From Eulemur rufifrons (lineage: Eukaryota > Chordata > Mammalia > Primates > Lemuridae), in assembly GCF_041146395.1 (NCBI RefSeq), contig NC_090983.1, positions 66,161,501 through 66,225,500 on the forward strand: 64,000 nt of DNA, read 5' to 3'. Made by a program: the position numbers and the translations under genes. Positions 23,589 to 34,178 of this stretch are shown here, piece after piece. The number at the start of each line of letters is the position of its first letter. Within the stretch, counting starts at the first letter, position 1. A model generated the notes under the pieces. The model saw nothing but the letters and a program-made list of their open reading frames with translations, made no database searches and was not told where the DNA came from.

Positions 23589-23788
23589 TAAATTAGGGAA
23601 AAAATGAAGATGACAATAGATGCAGAAAAAGCAATCGACAAGATCCAACACCCATTCATGATAAAAATTCTCACAAAACTAGCAGTAGAAGGGAACTTCC
23701 TCAATGTGATAAAATCAATCTGTGAAAAATCTATAGCTAAGAACATATTTATGGTGAAAGACATCATGCTTTCCTTCTAAGACTTTAA

Positions 23789-23870
23789 GTCTATGGCCAT
23801 ACCATCTGGAACGTACCTGATCTGGGCTGATCTCAGAAGCTAAGCAGGGACAAACCTGGTTAGTACTTGG
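23789..23870 (+). pseudogene. 5S rRNA retrocopy, 3' truncated (copy 1)
   Basis: Begins exactly at the 5S rRNA 5' end (GTCTATGGCCATACCA) and follows 5S through 'agaagctaagcagggacaaa' and 'cctggttagtacttgg', stopping around base 82 of about 121. The internal control box A region is nearly intact; the last third is missing. Substitutions and truncation mean it cannot give a functional 5S. It sits between L1 ORF2 sequences, with no clear target-site duplication. Confidence 0.92.
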
Positions 23871-24021
23871 GAAAATAAAATAAGGATGTCTACTCTCACC
23901 TCTTCTATCCAACCTTGTACTGGAGGCCTGTGTAATAAGGAAAGAAAGATAAAGATAAATTGAAAGTATATCGACTGGAAACAAAAAATTAAAGCAATCC
24001 TCATTTACAGATGACTTGATC

Positions 24022-24049
24022 ATATATATATATATATATATATATATGT
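24022..24049. repeat. (TA)n microsatellite
   Basis: About 13 TA units within L1 ORF2 sequence. Confidence 0.9.
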
Positions 24050-24360
24050 ATAATCCCAAAGAAATAGATACATAGCTACTAGAAATGATAAATGAATTTA
24101 ACAAGGTCACAAAATACAAGATCAATATATAAAAATCAATTGTATTTTTATATGCTAGGAACTAACAATCTGAAATTGAACTTAAGAAAACAATTCCACT
24201 CACAATAACATGAAAAAGAATAAAATATTTAGGAATAAATTTTAGAAAAAGAGAGAATATGACCTCTAATCTGTAGATTCAATGTTGTCCCTGTCAAAAC
24301 CTCAGCAGGCATTTTTGTAAAAATTGATAAGCCAATCTTAAAATGAAAATACATAGGACA

Positions 24361-24451
24361 GTCTATGGCCACACCACCCTGAACACACCCAGTCTCATCT
24401 GATCTTAGAAGCTAAGCAGGGTCAGGCCTGGTTAGTACTTGGATGGCAGGG
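24361..24451 (+). pseudogene. 5S rRNA retrocopy, 3' truncated (copy 2)
   Basis: Starts at the 5S 5' end (GTCTATGGCCACACCACCCT) and follows 5S to 'ggttagtacttggatgg', ending near base 91. It is closer to functional 5S than copy 1. The flanks GAAAATACATAGGAC (24345-24359) and GGAAATACACAGAAC (24451-24465) form an imperfect target-site duplication, matching 12 of 15 bases, which supports L1-mediated retrotransposition. Confidence 0.93.
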
Positions 24452-25367
24452 GAAATACACAGAACTAAGATTACCAAAAAACGATTTTGCAAAAAGAACA
24501 ACAAAGTAAGAGTAATTACAATACTAATTTCAAAACTTACTATAAAGCTACAATAATATTAATAGTATATAGTTTGGTATAATGATAGACACTTAGATTA
24601 ATGAAATAGAAGGTACAGTGTTTACATTTATGGTCAATTGATTTTCAACAAAGATGCTAATGCAGATCAATGGTGAAAGGAGTGTCTTTTCAAGAAATGC
24701 TGCTGGGATAATTGGATATCCATATGCAAAATAATGAACTTAAACTCTTACCTCACACCATACAGAAAAAAAGTAATTCAATATGTGTTATAGACCTACA
24801 TGTAAGAGCTAAAATGCTCAGACTTCTGAAAACAGTAGGTAATCTCTGTGACTTTTTTTTTTTTTTTGGCGAAGATTTCCTAGATATGACTCCAAAATTA
24901 TGATCCATAAAAGAAGAAATTGATAAATTGGATTTTATCAAAATGATAAATTTTGCTCTTCAAAAGATACCAGTGAGATAATGGAAAGACAAATGACAGA
25001 CTGGGAAAAATTTTCCTAGGTCCTATCTGATAAAGTATTTCTAAATGTCAAAAATAAGCAGCAACTCAATTAAAAATGGGCATAATACTTTAATAGACAT
25101 TTCACCAAAAAGTATACAAATGATTAATAAGCACATGGAAATATGCTCAACATCATGGATCATTAGGGAAATGCAAATTACAACCACAATATGATAACCA
25201 CTGCACTACCACTATTCATAGGATGGGGGAGTAGGCAAAAGATTGATAATACCAAGTGATGACAGGGATGTGAAAAAACTGGAACCCTCATAAATTGCTG
25301 ACTGGAATATATAATGGTATAACCACTCTGAAGAATCATTTGTCAGTTTCTTAAAAATATAAATATA

Positions 25368-25640
25368 GCCAGGTATGGTGGCACATGCTTATAGTTTCAG
25401 CTACCTGAGAGGCTGAAGTGGGAGGATCACTTGAGTGCAGGAGTTCCAGGCTGTAGTGTACTCTGCCAATCAGGTGTCCACACTAAGTTTGGCATCAATA
25501 CGATGACCTCCCAGGAGCAGGGAACCAGCCCAGTTCTGAAATGGAGCAGATCAAAACTCCTATGTTGATCAGTAGTTGGATCATGCCCATGAATAGCCAC
25601 TGTACTCTCCAGCCTGGGCAACATAGTGAGATTCCGTCTC

Positions 25641-25656
<16 letters not shown>
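25368..25656 (+). pseudogene. 7SL (SRP) RNA retrocopy with internal deletion
   Basis: Starts GCCAGGTATGGTGGCACATG like 7SL. Unlike Alu, it continues into the 7SL-specific S domain: 'gtgtccacactaagtttggc', 'atcaatacgatgacctccca', 'gagcagatcaaaactcctat', 'gttgatcagtagttggatca'. It ends with the 3' Alu-domain part and a 16-A tail. It is 273 nt without the tail against about 299 in 7SL. A deletion of about 27 nt removes the segment between 'gcagggaacc' and 'agcccagttctgaaatgg', which is the tip of helix 6 where SRP19 binds. Target-site duplication ATATAAATATA (25357-25367 and 25678-25688). Not expected to work as SRP RNA. Confidence 0.96.
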
Positions 25657-25672
<16 letters not shown>

Positions 25673-25676
25673 TATT
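25657..25676. repeat. (TA)n microsatellite after the 7SL tail
   Basis: TA repeats that grew from the poly(A)/AT-rich target junction. Confidence 0.85.
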
Positions 25677-25984
25677 TATATAAATATAAACTTATACCAT
25701 ATGACCCAGCAATTCTACTTCAAGAGAAATGAAAATGTATGTCCACACAAAGACTTTTACATGAATAATAGCAGTATTGTTAATAATAGCAAACAACTAG
25801 AAATAATCTAAATGTCATCAACTGATGAATGGAAAAAGAAAAGTGGCACAATGAAATACTATTCAACTATAAAAATAAGGAACTACTGATACATAGTACA
25901 ATATAGATAAGCCTCCAAAACATTATACTAAGAGAAACAGATAAAAGGCCTCATGTTGTATGGTATCATTTATATGTAACTTCT

Positions 25985-26344
25985 TTTTTTTTTTTTTTTT
26001 TTTTTATTTATTTTTTTTTTTTTTGAGACAGAGTCTCACTCTGTTGCCCAGGCTAGAGTGAATGCCGTGGTGTCAGCCTAGCTCACAGCAACCTCAAACT
26101 CCTGAGCTCAAGCAATCCTCCTGTCTCAGCCTCCCGAGTAGCTGGGACTACAGGCATGTACCACCATGCCCGGCTAATTTTTTCTATATATATTTTTAGC
26201 TGTCCATATAATTTCTTTCTATTTTTAGTAGAGATGGGGTCTCGCTCTTGCTCAGGCTGGTCTCGAACTCCTGAGCTCAAACGATCCGCCCACCTCAGCC
26301 TCCCAGAGTGCTAGGATTACAGGCGTGAGCTACCGCGCCCGGCC
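25985..26344 (-). mobile_element. Lemur-type Alu SINE, minus strand, young
   Basis: Reverse-complement lemur Alu with a long T-rich head, 'cagcctagctcacagcaacc', and the linker insert 'tatatatttttagctgtcca'. It ends 'ctaccgcgcccggcc'. A perfect 14-bp duplication TATATGTAACTTCT flanks it (25971-25984 and 26345-26358). It splits the host L1 cleanly. Confidence 0.96.
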
Positions 26345-26590
26345 TATATGTAACTTCTAAAAAGGGGAAAATACAGAGATAGAAAACAGACCGTTGATTA
26401 CCTTGGACTGGGATGGGAGTATTTAATGCAAGTAGTTATTACTGAATGTTTTCTGCTGATGTAAATGTCCTAAAGCTGGATGGTGGTGATGGTTGCACTA
26501 CTCTATACACTTATTAAAAATAATACAGTTATAATGAGTGTATTTTATCGAATATAAGTTATACCTCAGTAAAGCCATTATAAATAAAAA

Positions 26591-28630
26591 CTTTAAAAAT
26601 GATATAAGTACATCTTAAAACTCATATATATGAACACTTAATAAATTTGGAAACAATTTTCTAACATTATTAAAAATCTTCCAAATGGCATTTCAGTGGA
26701 TTTAGATCCCATTTATTAAACATTAAAAAAAAAAACAAACCACTGTGGAAGGAAAACTGATTGACATCAGGCAAGCCAGAAATTTACTAGAGAAAAAGAC
26801 TAAACTATAACCTTTACATAATTGGTGGATAGAATTGAAACTTGTATCATAACTGATTACATGAAACCAATTTTATACCTCTTCCATATCTTTTCTGGTA
26901 TCTATTTTAGCTATGATATTTGTTAAAGCCAGGTGTGGGAACAAACTGACCTTAGACTTTGAATCTTTCTATAATCAGGTATTAAATCAAGATTTTTGAG
27001 GTAATGAAACGTATTCCATCATATATCTCACTAAAAGTTATTAGAATTATCAATATTCTATATGTCAATATTATATATCTTTTTTCTTATATTTAGATAT
27101 TTCCATATTTATATTTTATTACCTTTAAAAAATTTAAAGTAAGTAATTTTGGCAATGTGTGCTCAAAAATGTTTAGTAATAAAGGTATATGATTAAGACC
27201 TCACAGTTTTAGTAGAATATCTTTAGATAAAATGTTCCATTTGTTTCCCTGCAGTTTTGTTTTATTATTATTTTTTTCTCTTCTGTCTACTCCAGTTACT
27301 AGAAGTAAATCTTTTAAAGACTATATTTTAAGGTTATTCTTTTGGTTTTTTTTCTTTGTCTTAAAGATCACTTAGATCATTTACTGTCAATAAGTCATAT
27401 TTGAATTTCAGAGACACTGATTGTTATTGACTGAGAAAGGTCAATGAAGTCTTCAGAGGTATTGAGAAAAGTAGTCTTCTTTGGACACATCCAAATGATG
27501 TGAAAATGGGACATAAATAACAAAAACATTATAGGAAGAAAGCCAAGGAAATGGCTATAAAGTGGAGAATTTGAAAAAAGAAAAAAATCCATACAGAATT
27601 AAAACATTTTTATGGTCAATTGAAAACCTGATTTAATATATTTGGCCTTGGAAAAGTCACTTATTTTCCCATTGCCTCTGTCCCACATCTATGAAAATGA
27701 GGCTTAAGGTATTTCTCCACATCTCACAAACATTGATTATTAACTTTTAAACTTCAAAAAATGTAAACTGTGTAAGCTTCTGAATTTTTGTACGAGCATG
27801 TTACTGTACCCGTATCTGAACATAAACATAGAGGGTTTTGGTATCTAATAGTTTATCTCAGAAAAGGCCTCCTCATTTCCACTTCGTATCAACTGTTTCT
27901 TTTTGTTTCCTTCTTTCTATTTGTTAACATTAGGTAAAAATTTCTTTATTAACTAACAAAATTTGAAATCCCATAGGTAACATAATCATCACCATTTTAT
28001 CAGTTTCTTATAATTCTCCCTTTTTTTGAAGACGCTAGAAACAATTTTCTCATAGGCTTATCTTAGGTGGTATATCATTATCTCGTGGTCGAATACACTT
28101 ACATTTAATATTTTAATCCAATGTTTTTTTCAATTATCAACTTTCTAAAATTATAAAATTTCAGGGCTGTAAAGAAGACTTAAGAGATTATAATTTAGAG
28201 ATTACAAATAAGCATTAAAACTTGCCAAATAATTCCCAGCTTAACTCTTTCTATTCAAACTTACTTATCTCCCTCATAAAGAAGAAAAAATTAATAAGAT
28301 TTAATCATTTCACCATATTTGCTATATATGTGTGTATGCGTGTGCATGTGGCTAAATTTTCTAAGTCTAAATATGAATTTTAAAAATTTTATAGGGATAA
28401 AACACCGGAGGAAAAATTATGCATTTATACTAAGAATTCTCCTTGCGTTTATGAGTGACTATCTACACTGCTCCTCTACAACATTATTTGACTATTGAGC
28501 ATGTGATAGTTTGCAGTATTTTGTATTTAATCTTCAATATGGTACACTGTAACTGTTCATTATGTTCTTGAAATTGAGTTGCAACCTATTAACTACCGTT
28601 TCTGTGTTTTAAAAGCTGACACATTGTATT
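26591..28630. other. AT-rich non-coding sequence
   Basis: No recognised feature. Confidence 0.4.
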
Positions 28631-28795
28631 TAATATAGTTAGCAGAAGAGCACTGAGCTCAAAGTCAGGAAATCTGGCTAGATTCTAGCCTTGTTTATCC
28701 TACTGGCTTCCTCAAGTCTTGGACAAGGCATTTGATCTTTCTGGCCCCATGTTTACTGATCTGTAAAATGGATCAATCAGACTGAAATATTTCCT
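28631..28795 (-). mobile_element. MIR SINE fragment, minus strand
   Basis: 'gctcaaagtcaggaaatctg', then 'ggacaaggcatttgatcttt' and 'ctgatctgtaaaatggatca' match reverse MIR order. Confidence 0.65.
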
Positions 28796-29190
28796 GGGTC
28801 TAGATTAATTTGTGTATAAGATAAAATACTACATAATCTCACTCTAAATTTTAGGTTTTGTTTTCCTTTGAGGGAAATTTACCAAAAATGTTTATCACTT
28901 TGGTGTAGCCCTTCAGTCCATTTCCACCACCCTCTTTGTTTTCAATTTTCTATAAGCTATCTTTCAATAACTTTTCCCTACCTTCACTCTTTTTCTTTGT
29001 TCAAGATATGTCTCGCCCCTTCTACTTATATCTTGCCTTCTTTTCCCTGCTTCTGTGACCTTACCCTTACCTTAACAAGGGAGCAGCTGTTCACTAAAAC
29101 AAACAAACAAACACTATGAAAGAGATCTACTTCTATACCTGCTAAGGAGCCACTACCTGTGAATTATCTCCTTTCACTGAGTGGGAGTAG
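28796..29190. other. Unassigned non-coding sequence
   Basis: No feature, except a short CAAA run near 29097-29112. Confidence 0.4.
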
Positions 29191-29395
29191 AATGGAAAGG
29201 TTAGGGGTATGGGCTTTGGAGCCAGACTGCCTGGGTTTGTATCTAGTCTCTGTCACTCAGCAATTGTTTCCCCATAGGCAAAATGGGAACAACAGGGTTG
29301 CCCAAACATTATTGTGATAATTAAATGCGTCAAAATAGGTAAAGCTCTTATGATAGTATCTGGCACACAGTAATTGCTGTAGACCCTCATACAAT
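29191..29395 (-). mobile_element. MIR SINE, minus strand
   Basis: 'ggctttggagccagactgcc', 'tgggtttgtatctagtctct', 'aaaatgggaacaacagggtt' and 'gtatctggcacacagtaatt' give reverse MIR order. Confidence 0.8.
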
Positions 29396-31104
29396 GGTAA
29401 TGGCTACAGCACAGGCTGGAAGAGAGAATAATGCTAATGTAGGGGAGCAGCACTGAGTGGAATAATGCATTCTTACTGTTCTGGGCCTTTTGCAACAACA
29501 TTCTCCTCCTCACTCCTGTCTCTTTTCCTGTTCTTATCCTGAGATGTTGGACAAAAGCCTGATGAGAAGAGGAAGACTAGCATCATTTGTGAGTGATGTT
29601 TCTTTCATTTAATTTGAAGGAATGGCTACCTATGGCAACTTTTTCTTAAAGTGAATTTTCTGTTTGAAACATGATTTCTTTTGTTTTTGTTGCTTTCTAC
29701 CATGCTTCTGAACTGGAATGCCATAATTATTATACTCTAAGACATTAAAGTCAAAGGCTCAAGAATTGTCCTTTGGACAGGCCTATTTATATATTATTCC
29801 ATTTGAAAAAACAGTGCTGGAAAAGCTGTTCCTAGCAAAGAATATTAATTGATGAAAACATTTCTTTGCTAACAGTCTAAGGGAAGCAATCTGTTCTTAG
29901 CTCTTTCAAACTACAAAATAGATTTAGTCACTAATGAACAAAAGCCAATTATTTTCAATACTACCTTTAACAAGTCTGTTTCTGATAACAGGGCTCTTTT
30001 TCTATTCTTTACCAAAGCAAGTTTTTAAAATATAGCAGATCATTTTATGAGGAAAAAGCAGCCAAATCTAATAGCAAGATTCTGATTTGGGTGCAAAGCA
30101 TATTTTTCACCTCAATATTTAAGTATGTAGGCTTTTAAAGGGGAGGCTGTTTACCCATTTTGGTTAAGAAGTATTATTATACTTAATGTTTTGTAGAGTG
30201 AGTATAGCAAATATATCACATGAAAAAAAAGGCACATGAAAAGATTTTTGCTGGTAAGAAACCAAAATTCTATACTATTTAGAAAATTACAATATTGCAC
30301 ATTCCGGATGACCATGAAAAACATTAAATCTGGATAAATCAATGTGTATTTCACTTTCCCTCACACTCTTATAGGATAGAAAGAAAGCATAATGCTGAAC
30401 AATATTGACAAAAGGTTAATTAGTATATGTACTTATTCAGATCATAAATATTGTATTTGGAGCTCAAAAGAAATATGTAAACAAAAGTAGGAATTAAAAT
30501 TCCTGAGCCATAGGATGTCACATAGCAAAGAATTTGGCCTGTTAATAAAAACATCCTCAGCATATTTTTATTAGAATTACAAACATAAAAGGAAAAAAGT
30601 CACATATTGCATGATCATGTAAGAAATTATGGGGAACTTTCATTCTGTTTTGTAGAATGGAGGCTACCCTGATAAATTTTAAAAAATCAGTAGACCTCTC
30701 AGAATATATAAGGCAACTACATTCTGTACTTATTTTGTCACCTTTTAATTAGATATTTCTGATTTACTTTTAAGTTTTTAGTGAAATATTTAGTTAGGAA
30801 GTATTATATTTTAATACAATTAGTTCTGAGGAGGTCTTAATATTGTGTCTTATGTATCATTTATCTAGGTTTTCATGGTTCACTTTGGTGACTTAGCAGC
30901 TTTAGAAATGAAAATTCCATTTTTCCAAAGACCCAAAAGAAGGGATGTTGAAAATCTCCCTAGTTTGTCCAAACATGGAACTGTAGGCTAATCCATTCAC
31001 CCCAGAATTATAATAATACTTCAGATTCTGTTTCAAGCTCTCTTTCTATGGAATCATTGGTCTATCTGTTTATATAACCAACATACTTTTCATTGTCCTT
31101 TTTG
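29396..31104. other. AT-rich non-coding sequence
   Basis: No recognised repeat, RNA or exon. Confidence 0.4.
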
Positions 31105-31224
31105 CTCTTCCCCTCCCCCCTCCCCTCCCCTTCCCGTTCCCCTTCCCCTTCCCCCCTCCCCTCCCTTTCCCGTTCCCCCTCCCCTCCCCTCCCCTCCCCT
31201 CCCCTTCCCTTCCCTTCCCTTTCT
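31105..31224. repeat. Polypyrimidine tract, (CCCCTCC/CCCTT)n
   Basis: About 120 bp of almost pure C/T on the plus strand, dominated by CCCCT, CCCTT and two CCCGTTCCCC units. The complementary strand has many GGGG runs, so G-quadruplex or triplex (H-DNA) structure is plausible. It abuts the head of a minus-strand Alu fragment, so it probably grew from that element's A-rich tail. Confidence 0.9.
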
Positions 31225-31390
31225 TCAGATGGGAATCTCATTTTGTTGTATAGGCTATAGTACAGTGGCTATTCATAGGCTTAATCATAGCACACTATAT
31301 CCTCGAACTCCTGGGCTGAATTGATCCTCCTACTTCAGCCTCGTGAGTAGCTGGGACTATAGGCACACACCACTGTGCCCTGCACATTTT
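31225..31390 (-). mobile_element. Alu monomer fragment, minus strand
   Basis: 'tagctgggactataggcaca' and 'cctcgaactcctgggctgaa' identify a diverged reverse-complement Alu arm. Confidence 0.8.
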
Positions 31391-31474
31391 CTTTTTATTA
31401 ATAATAGATTATTGAACAGTCATCAGATAAAAATGGCATGAGCAGTGTGGAGTATATTTGTAGTCATATAAATT

Positions 31475-31740
31475 TGTACAATAATAACTAACATTTACAT
31501 GGCATTTACTATATGCCTGACACAGTTCTAACCACTTCATATCTATTATTTCATTTAGTCCCAATAAGAATGATATGAAGTAGGTACACTAATATTATCT
31601 TCACTTTGTAGTAAATTATGGTACAGATAAATTACTTAACTTTCCAAAAATTACTGAGCTACTAAGTGGCTGAACTGGGATTTGAACTCAGGTTATCTGA
31701 TTTGAGTCTACACTCATAAGCACTATACTATGTGAAAAAT
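31475..31740 (+). mobile_element. MIR SINE
   Basis: Good MIR order: 'ctaacatttacatggcattt', 'actatatgcctgacacagtt', 'ctgagctactaagtggctga', 'actgggatttgaactcaggt'. Confidence 0.85.
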
Positions 31741-31861
31741 GTAGTAGAATTGTTTTCAGTTTCTGAATTATTCACTTTCCTGGTGAATCTTTATCTTTTT
31801 CCTTTCTCATATCTTCTCTGTCTTTTAAAATTGCATGTAGGATGGAGGTGAGATGTATGAT

Positions 31862-33410
31862 TTTTAAATCAACTTTATTGAGGTATATATTAACAATTTA
31901 TATAAAACAAAATGTTTCTATTTGAAGATTACGGTTTGATGAGTATTAACAAATGGGTCACCCATGTAAGCACCAGTAGAAAAATCTCCCTCACTGCCCT
32001 TTCCCAGGCAACTGCTGATTTGTTTTTTGTCACTGTGGATTAGACTTCCTTAACATAAATGGAATCATACAACATATAGTCTTTTCTTTGGCTTCTTTCA
32101 CTCAGCATAGTGATTTGAGATTCAGCCATATTGTCGTGTGTTTTTACAACATTAGCTCATTATATGTTCACACCTTTAGTTCATTTCTTTTTATTGCTGA
32201 GTAGTACATTGCAGTAGTCCTCCCTCTCCTGAGTGGTTTTGCTTTCCATGGTTTCAATTACCTGCAGTCAGCCACAATCTGAAAATATTCAGATATTTTG
32301 AGAGAGACCACATTTATATAACTTTTATTATAGTATGTTGTTATAAATAATCTATTTTATTATTAGTTATTTTGCTGTGCTTAATTTATACATTCCACTC
32401 TTTCATCAGTACATATGTATAGAAAAATATTGTATATATATATGTATATGGTTTGGTACTATCCGAAGTTTCAGACATCTACTGGGGGTCTTGGAACATT
32501 TCTCTTGAGAATAAGGGGGGACTACTGTATATTTATTTTTTATTCATCTACCTGTTGATATACATTTGAGTTGATTTGGTTTTTGGTTATTATGAGTAAT
32601 CTGTAATACTATAAATATTTATGTTTAAGTTTTTGTGGAGGTATATATTTTTGTTTCTCTTAGAATTGCTGGACCCTATGATAAGTTTATGTTTAATTAT
32701 TTAAGAAACTGCCAAACAGTTTTCCAAAGTGGCTATACCATTTTACACTCCCACCAGCAAAGTGTTAATATAAAATTCCAGTTGCTCTACATTCTTGTGA
32801 ACACTTAATATTATCAACATTTAAGTTTTAGCCACTGTAATGTGTACATATATACTGGTATCTCATTGTAGTTTAAATTTGCATTTTCCTGATGACTAAA
32901 GATGTTGAACATCTTTTATGTGCTTTTGGGGCATTTATATTTCTTCTATTGTGAAGAATCTGTTCAAATAATCTGCCCTTTTTAAAATTGGGTTGTCTTA
33001 TTATTGAGATAAAATAGTTGATTATATATTTGAATACATGTTCTTTGCAGATATATGTATCATAGATATTGTTTAGTGTTTTGTTTGCAATTTAAGTTTC
33101 TGAACAATGTCTTTCAAAGAATAAAAATTTTCATTTTGATGAAATATAGGTGTATTAATATTTTATTTTATGATTTGTGCTTTTGCTGTCTTATCTGAGA
33201 AATCTCTTCGTACTTCAAAGTAATAAAGATTTTTCTCCCATGTTTTCTTCTAGAAGTTTTATAATTTTATCTGTGTTAATTTTTGTGTATGGTGTGAGGC
33301 AAGGTTTGATTTTCTTTTCTTTTTTTTTTTCCAATATATAGCCAACACCATTTGTTAAAAAGACCATCCTTTCCTCATTGAATTACCTGGGTACATTTGT
33401 CAAAATCAAC
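31862..33410 (-). mobile_element. Old L1, minus strand, 3' part
   Basis: Starts with the reverse 3' end 'tcaactttattgaggtatat' and runs through 'ctcccaccagcaaagtgtta' and 'cacttaatattatcaacatt' to 'tttgtcaaaatcaactga'. It is interrupted by a Tigger MITE (32212-32527) and, at 33410, by a plus-strand L1 piece, and resumes at about 34180. Confidence 0.75.
32212..32527. mobile_element. Tigger-type (pogo) MITE
   Basis: Terminal inverted repeats CAGTAGTCCTCCC at the left and GGGGGGACTACTG at the right, one mismatch, with TA on the right flank. Internal motifs 'ggtttcaattacctgcagtc' and 'ctgggggtcttggaacattt' match Tigger consensus as I recall it. Too short (316 bp) to encode transposase. Confidence 0.8.
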
Positions 33411-34178
33411 TGAATATAAAGTTACAGTGAGATAGTACTTCACACTCATTAGGATGGCTACCATTAAAAAAAATTAAAAAACAGGCTAAAAACAAACCAG
33501 AAAATAACAAGAGGATGTGAAGAAACTGGAATCCTTGTGAATTGCTAGAGGGACTATAAAATAGAGCAGAATCTCTGGAAAACAGTTTGTAGTACCTAAA
33601 AAAATTAAACATAGAATTATCATATGATTCAGCAATTCCCCTTCTGGGTATATATCCAAATTGAAAGCAGGAACTTGAATAGGTATTTGTATACCCATGT
33701 TTATAGCAGCCTTATTCACAACAGCCAAAAGGTGGAAACAGCGTAAGTGTCCATTGACAAATGAGTGGATAAACATTCTATTGGGGTATACACACTCAGT
33801 GAAATATTATTCATCCTTAAAAAGAAAGGAAATTATGACACATGGTGCAACATGGATGAACCTTGAAGACACTATGCAGAGAGAAATGTGCTAGTCACAA
33901 AAGGACAAATATTTTATGATCCTACTTATATGAGTAGTCTGTCAAATTCATAGGGACAGAAAGTAAAAGGATGGTTTCCAGGGGATTGGGGAATGGGGAA
34001 ATGGAGAGTGAGTTTTTAATGGGTAAGGTGTTTCAGTTTGGGAAGGTGAAAAGGTCCTGGAGATGGATGGTGGTGATGGTTGCACCACAATGTGAATGGA
34101 CTTAATGCCACCGAACTGTGCATTTAGAAATGGTTAAAATGGCATATTTTCAGTTATGTTTATTTTGTCATGATTTAA
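33411..34178 (+). mobile_element. Nested L1 3' end, plus strand
   Basis: L1 ORF2 C-terminal part and 3'UTR: 'agcaattccccttctgggta', 'gcagccttattcacaacagc', 'caacatggatgaaccttgaa', 'ggatggtggtgatggttgca'. It lies opposite to the surrounding minus-strand L1. The flanks AAAATCAACTGA and AAAATCAATTGA look like its target-site duplication. Confidence 0.75.

Larger units (their letters stand above)
22030..26590 (+). mobile_element. Old plus-strand L1, interrupted by later insertions
   Basis: 22030-22990 resembles the ORF1 or HAL1 part ('aacttcccaaatctgataaa', 'caagaaaattttgaggcatc', 'caaagtgttggaagaaaaaa'). From 23590 the ORF2 reverse-transcriptase part follows ('aagcaatcgacaagatccaa', 'cctcatttacagatgactt'). 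24600-25360 and 25690-26590 give the ORF2 C-terminal part and 3' end ('tgacccagcaattctacttc', 'ctggatggtggtgatggttg'). Frames are broken everywhere, so it is dead. Inside it lie two 5S copies, a 7SL copy, a lemur Alu and an unexplained 600-bp stretch (22990-23590). Confidence 0.75.

Noticed and set aside
23789..24451. Functional 5S rRNA genes
   Set aside because: Both lack the last third of 5S and carry substitutions. They sit in L1 sequence with retrocopy signs, not in a 5S array.
25368..25640. Alu element
   Set aside because: The S-domain sequence absent from Alu is present, so it is 7SL-derived.
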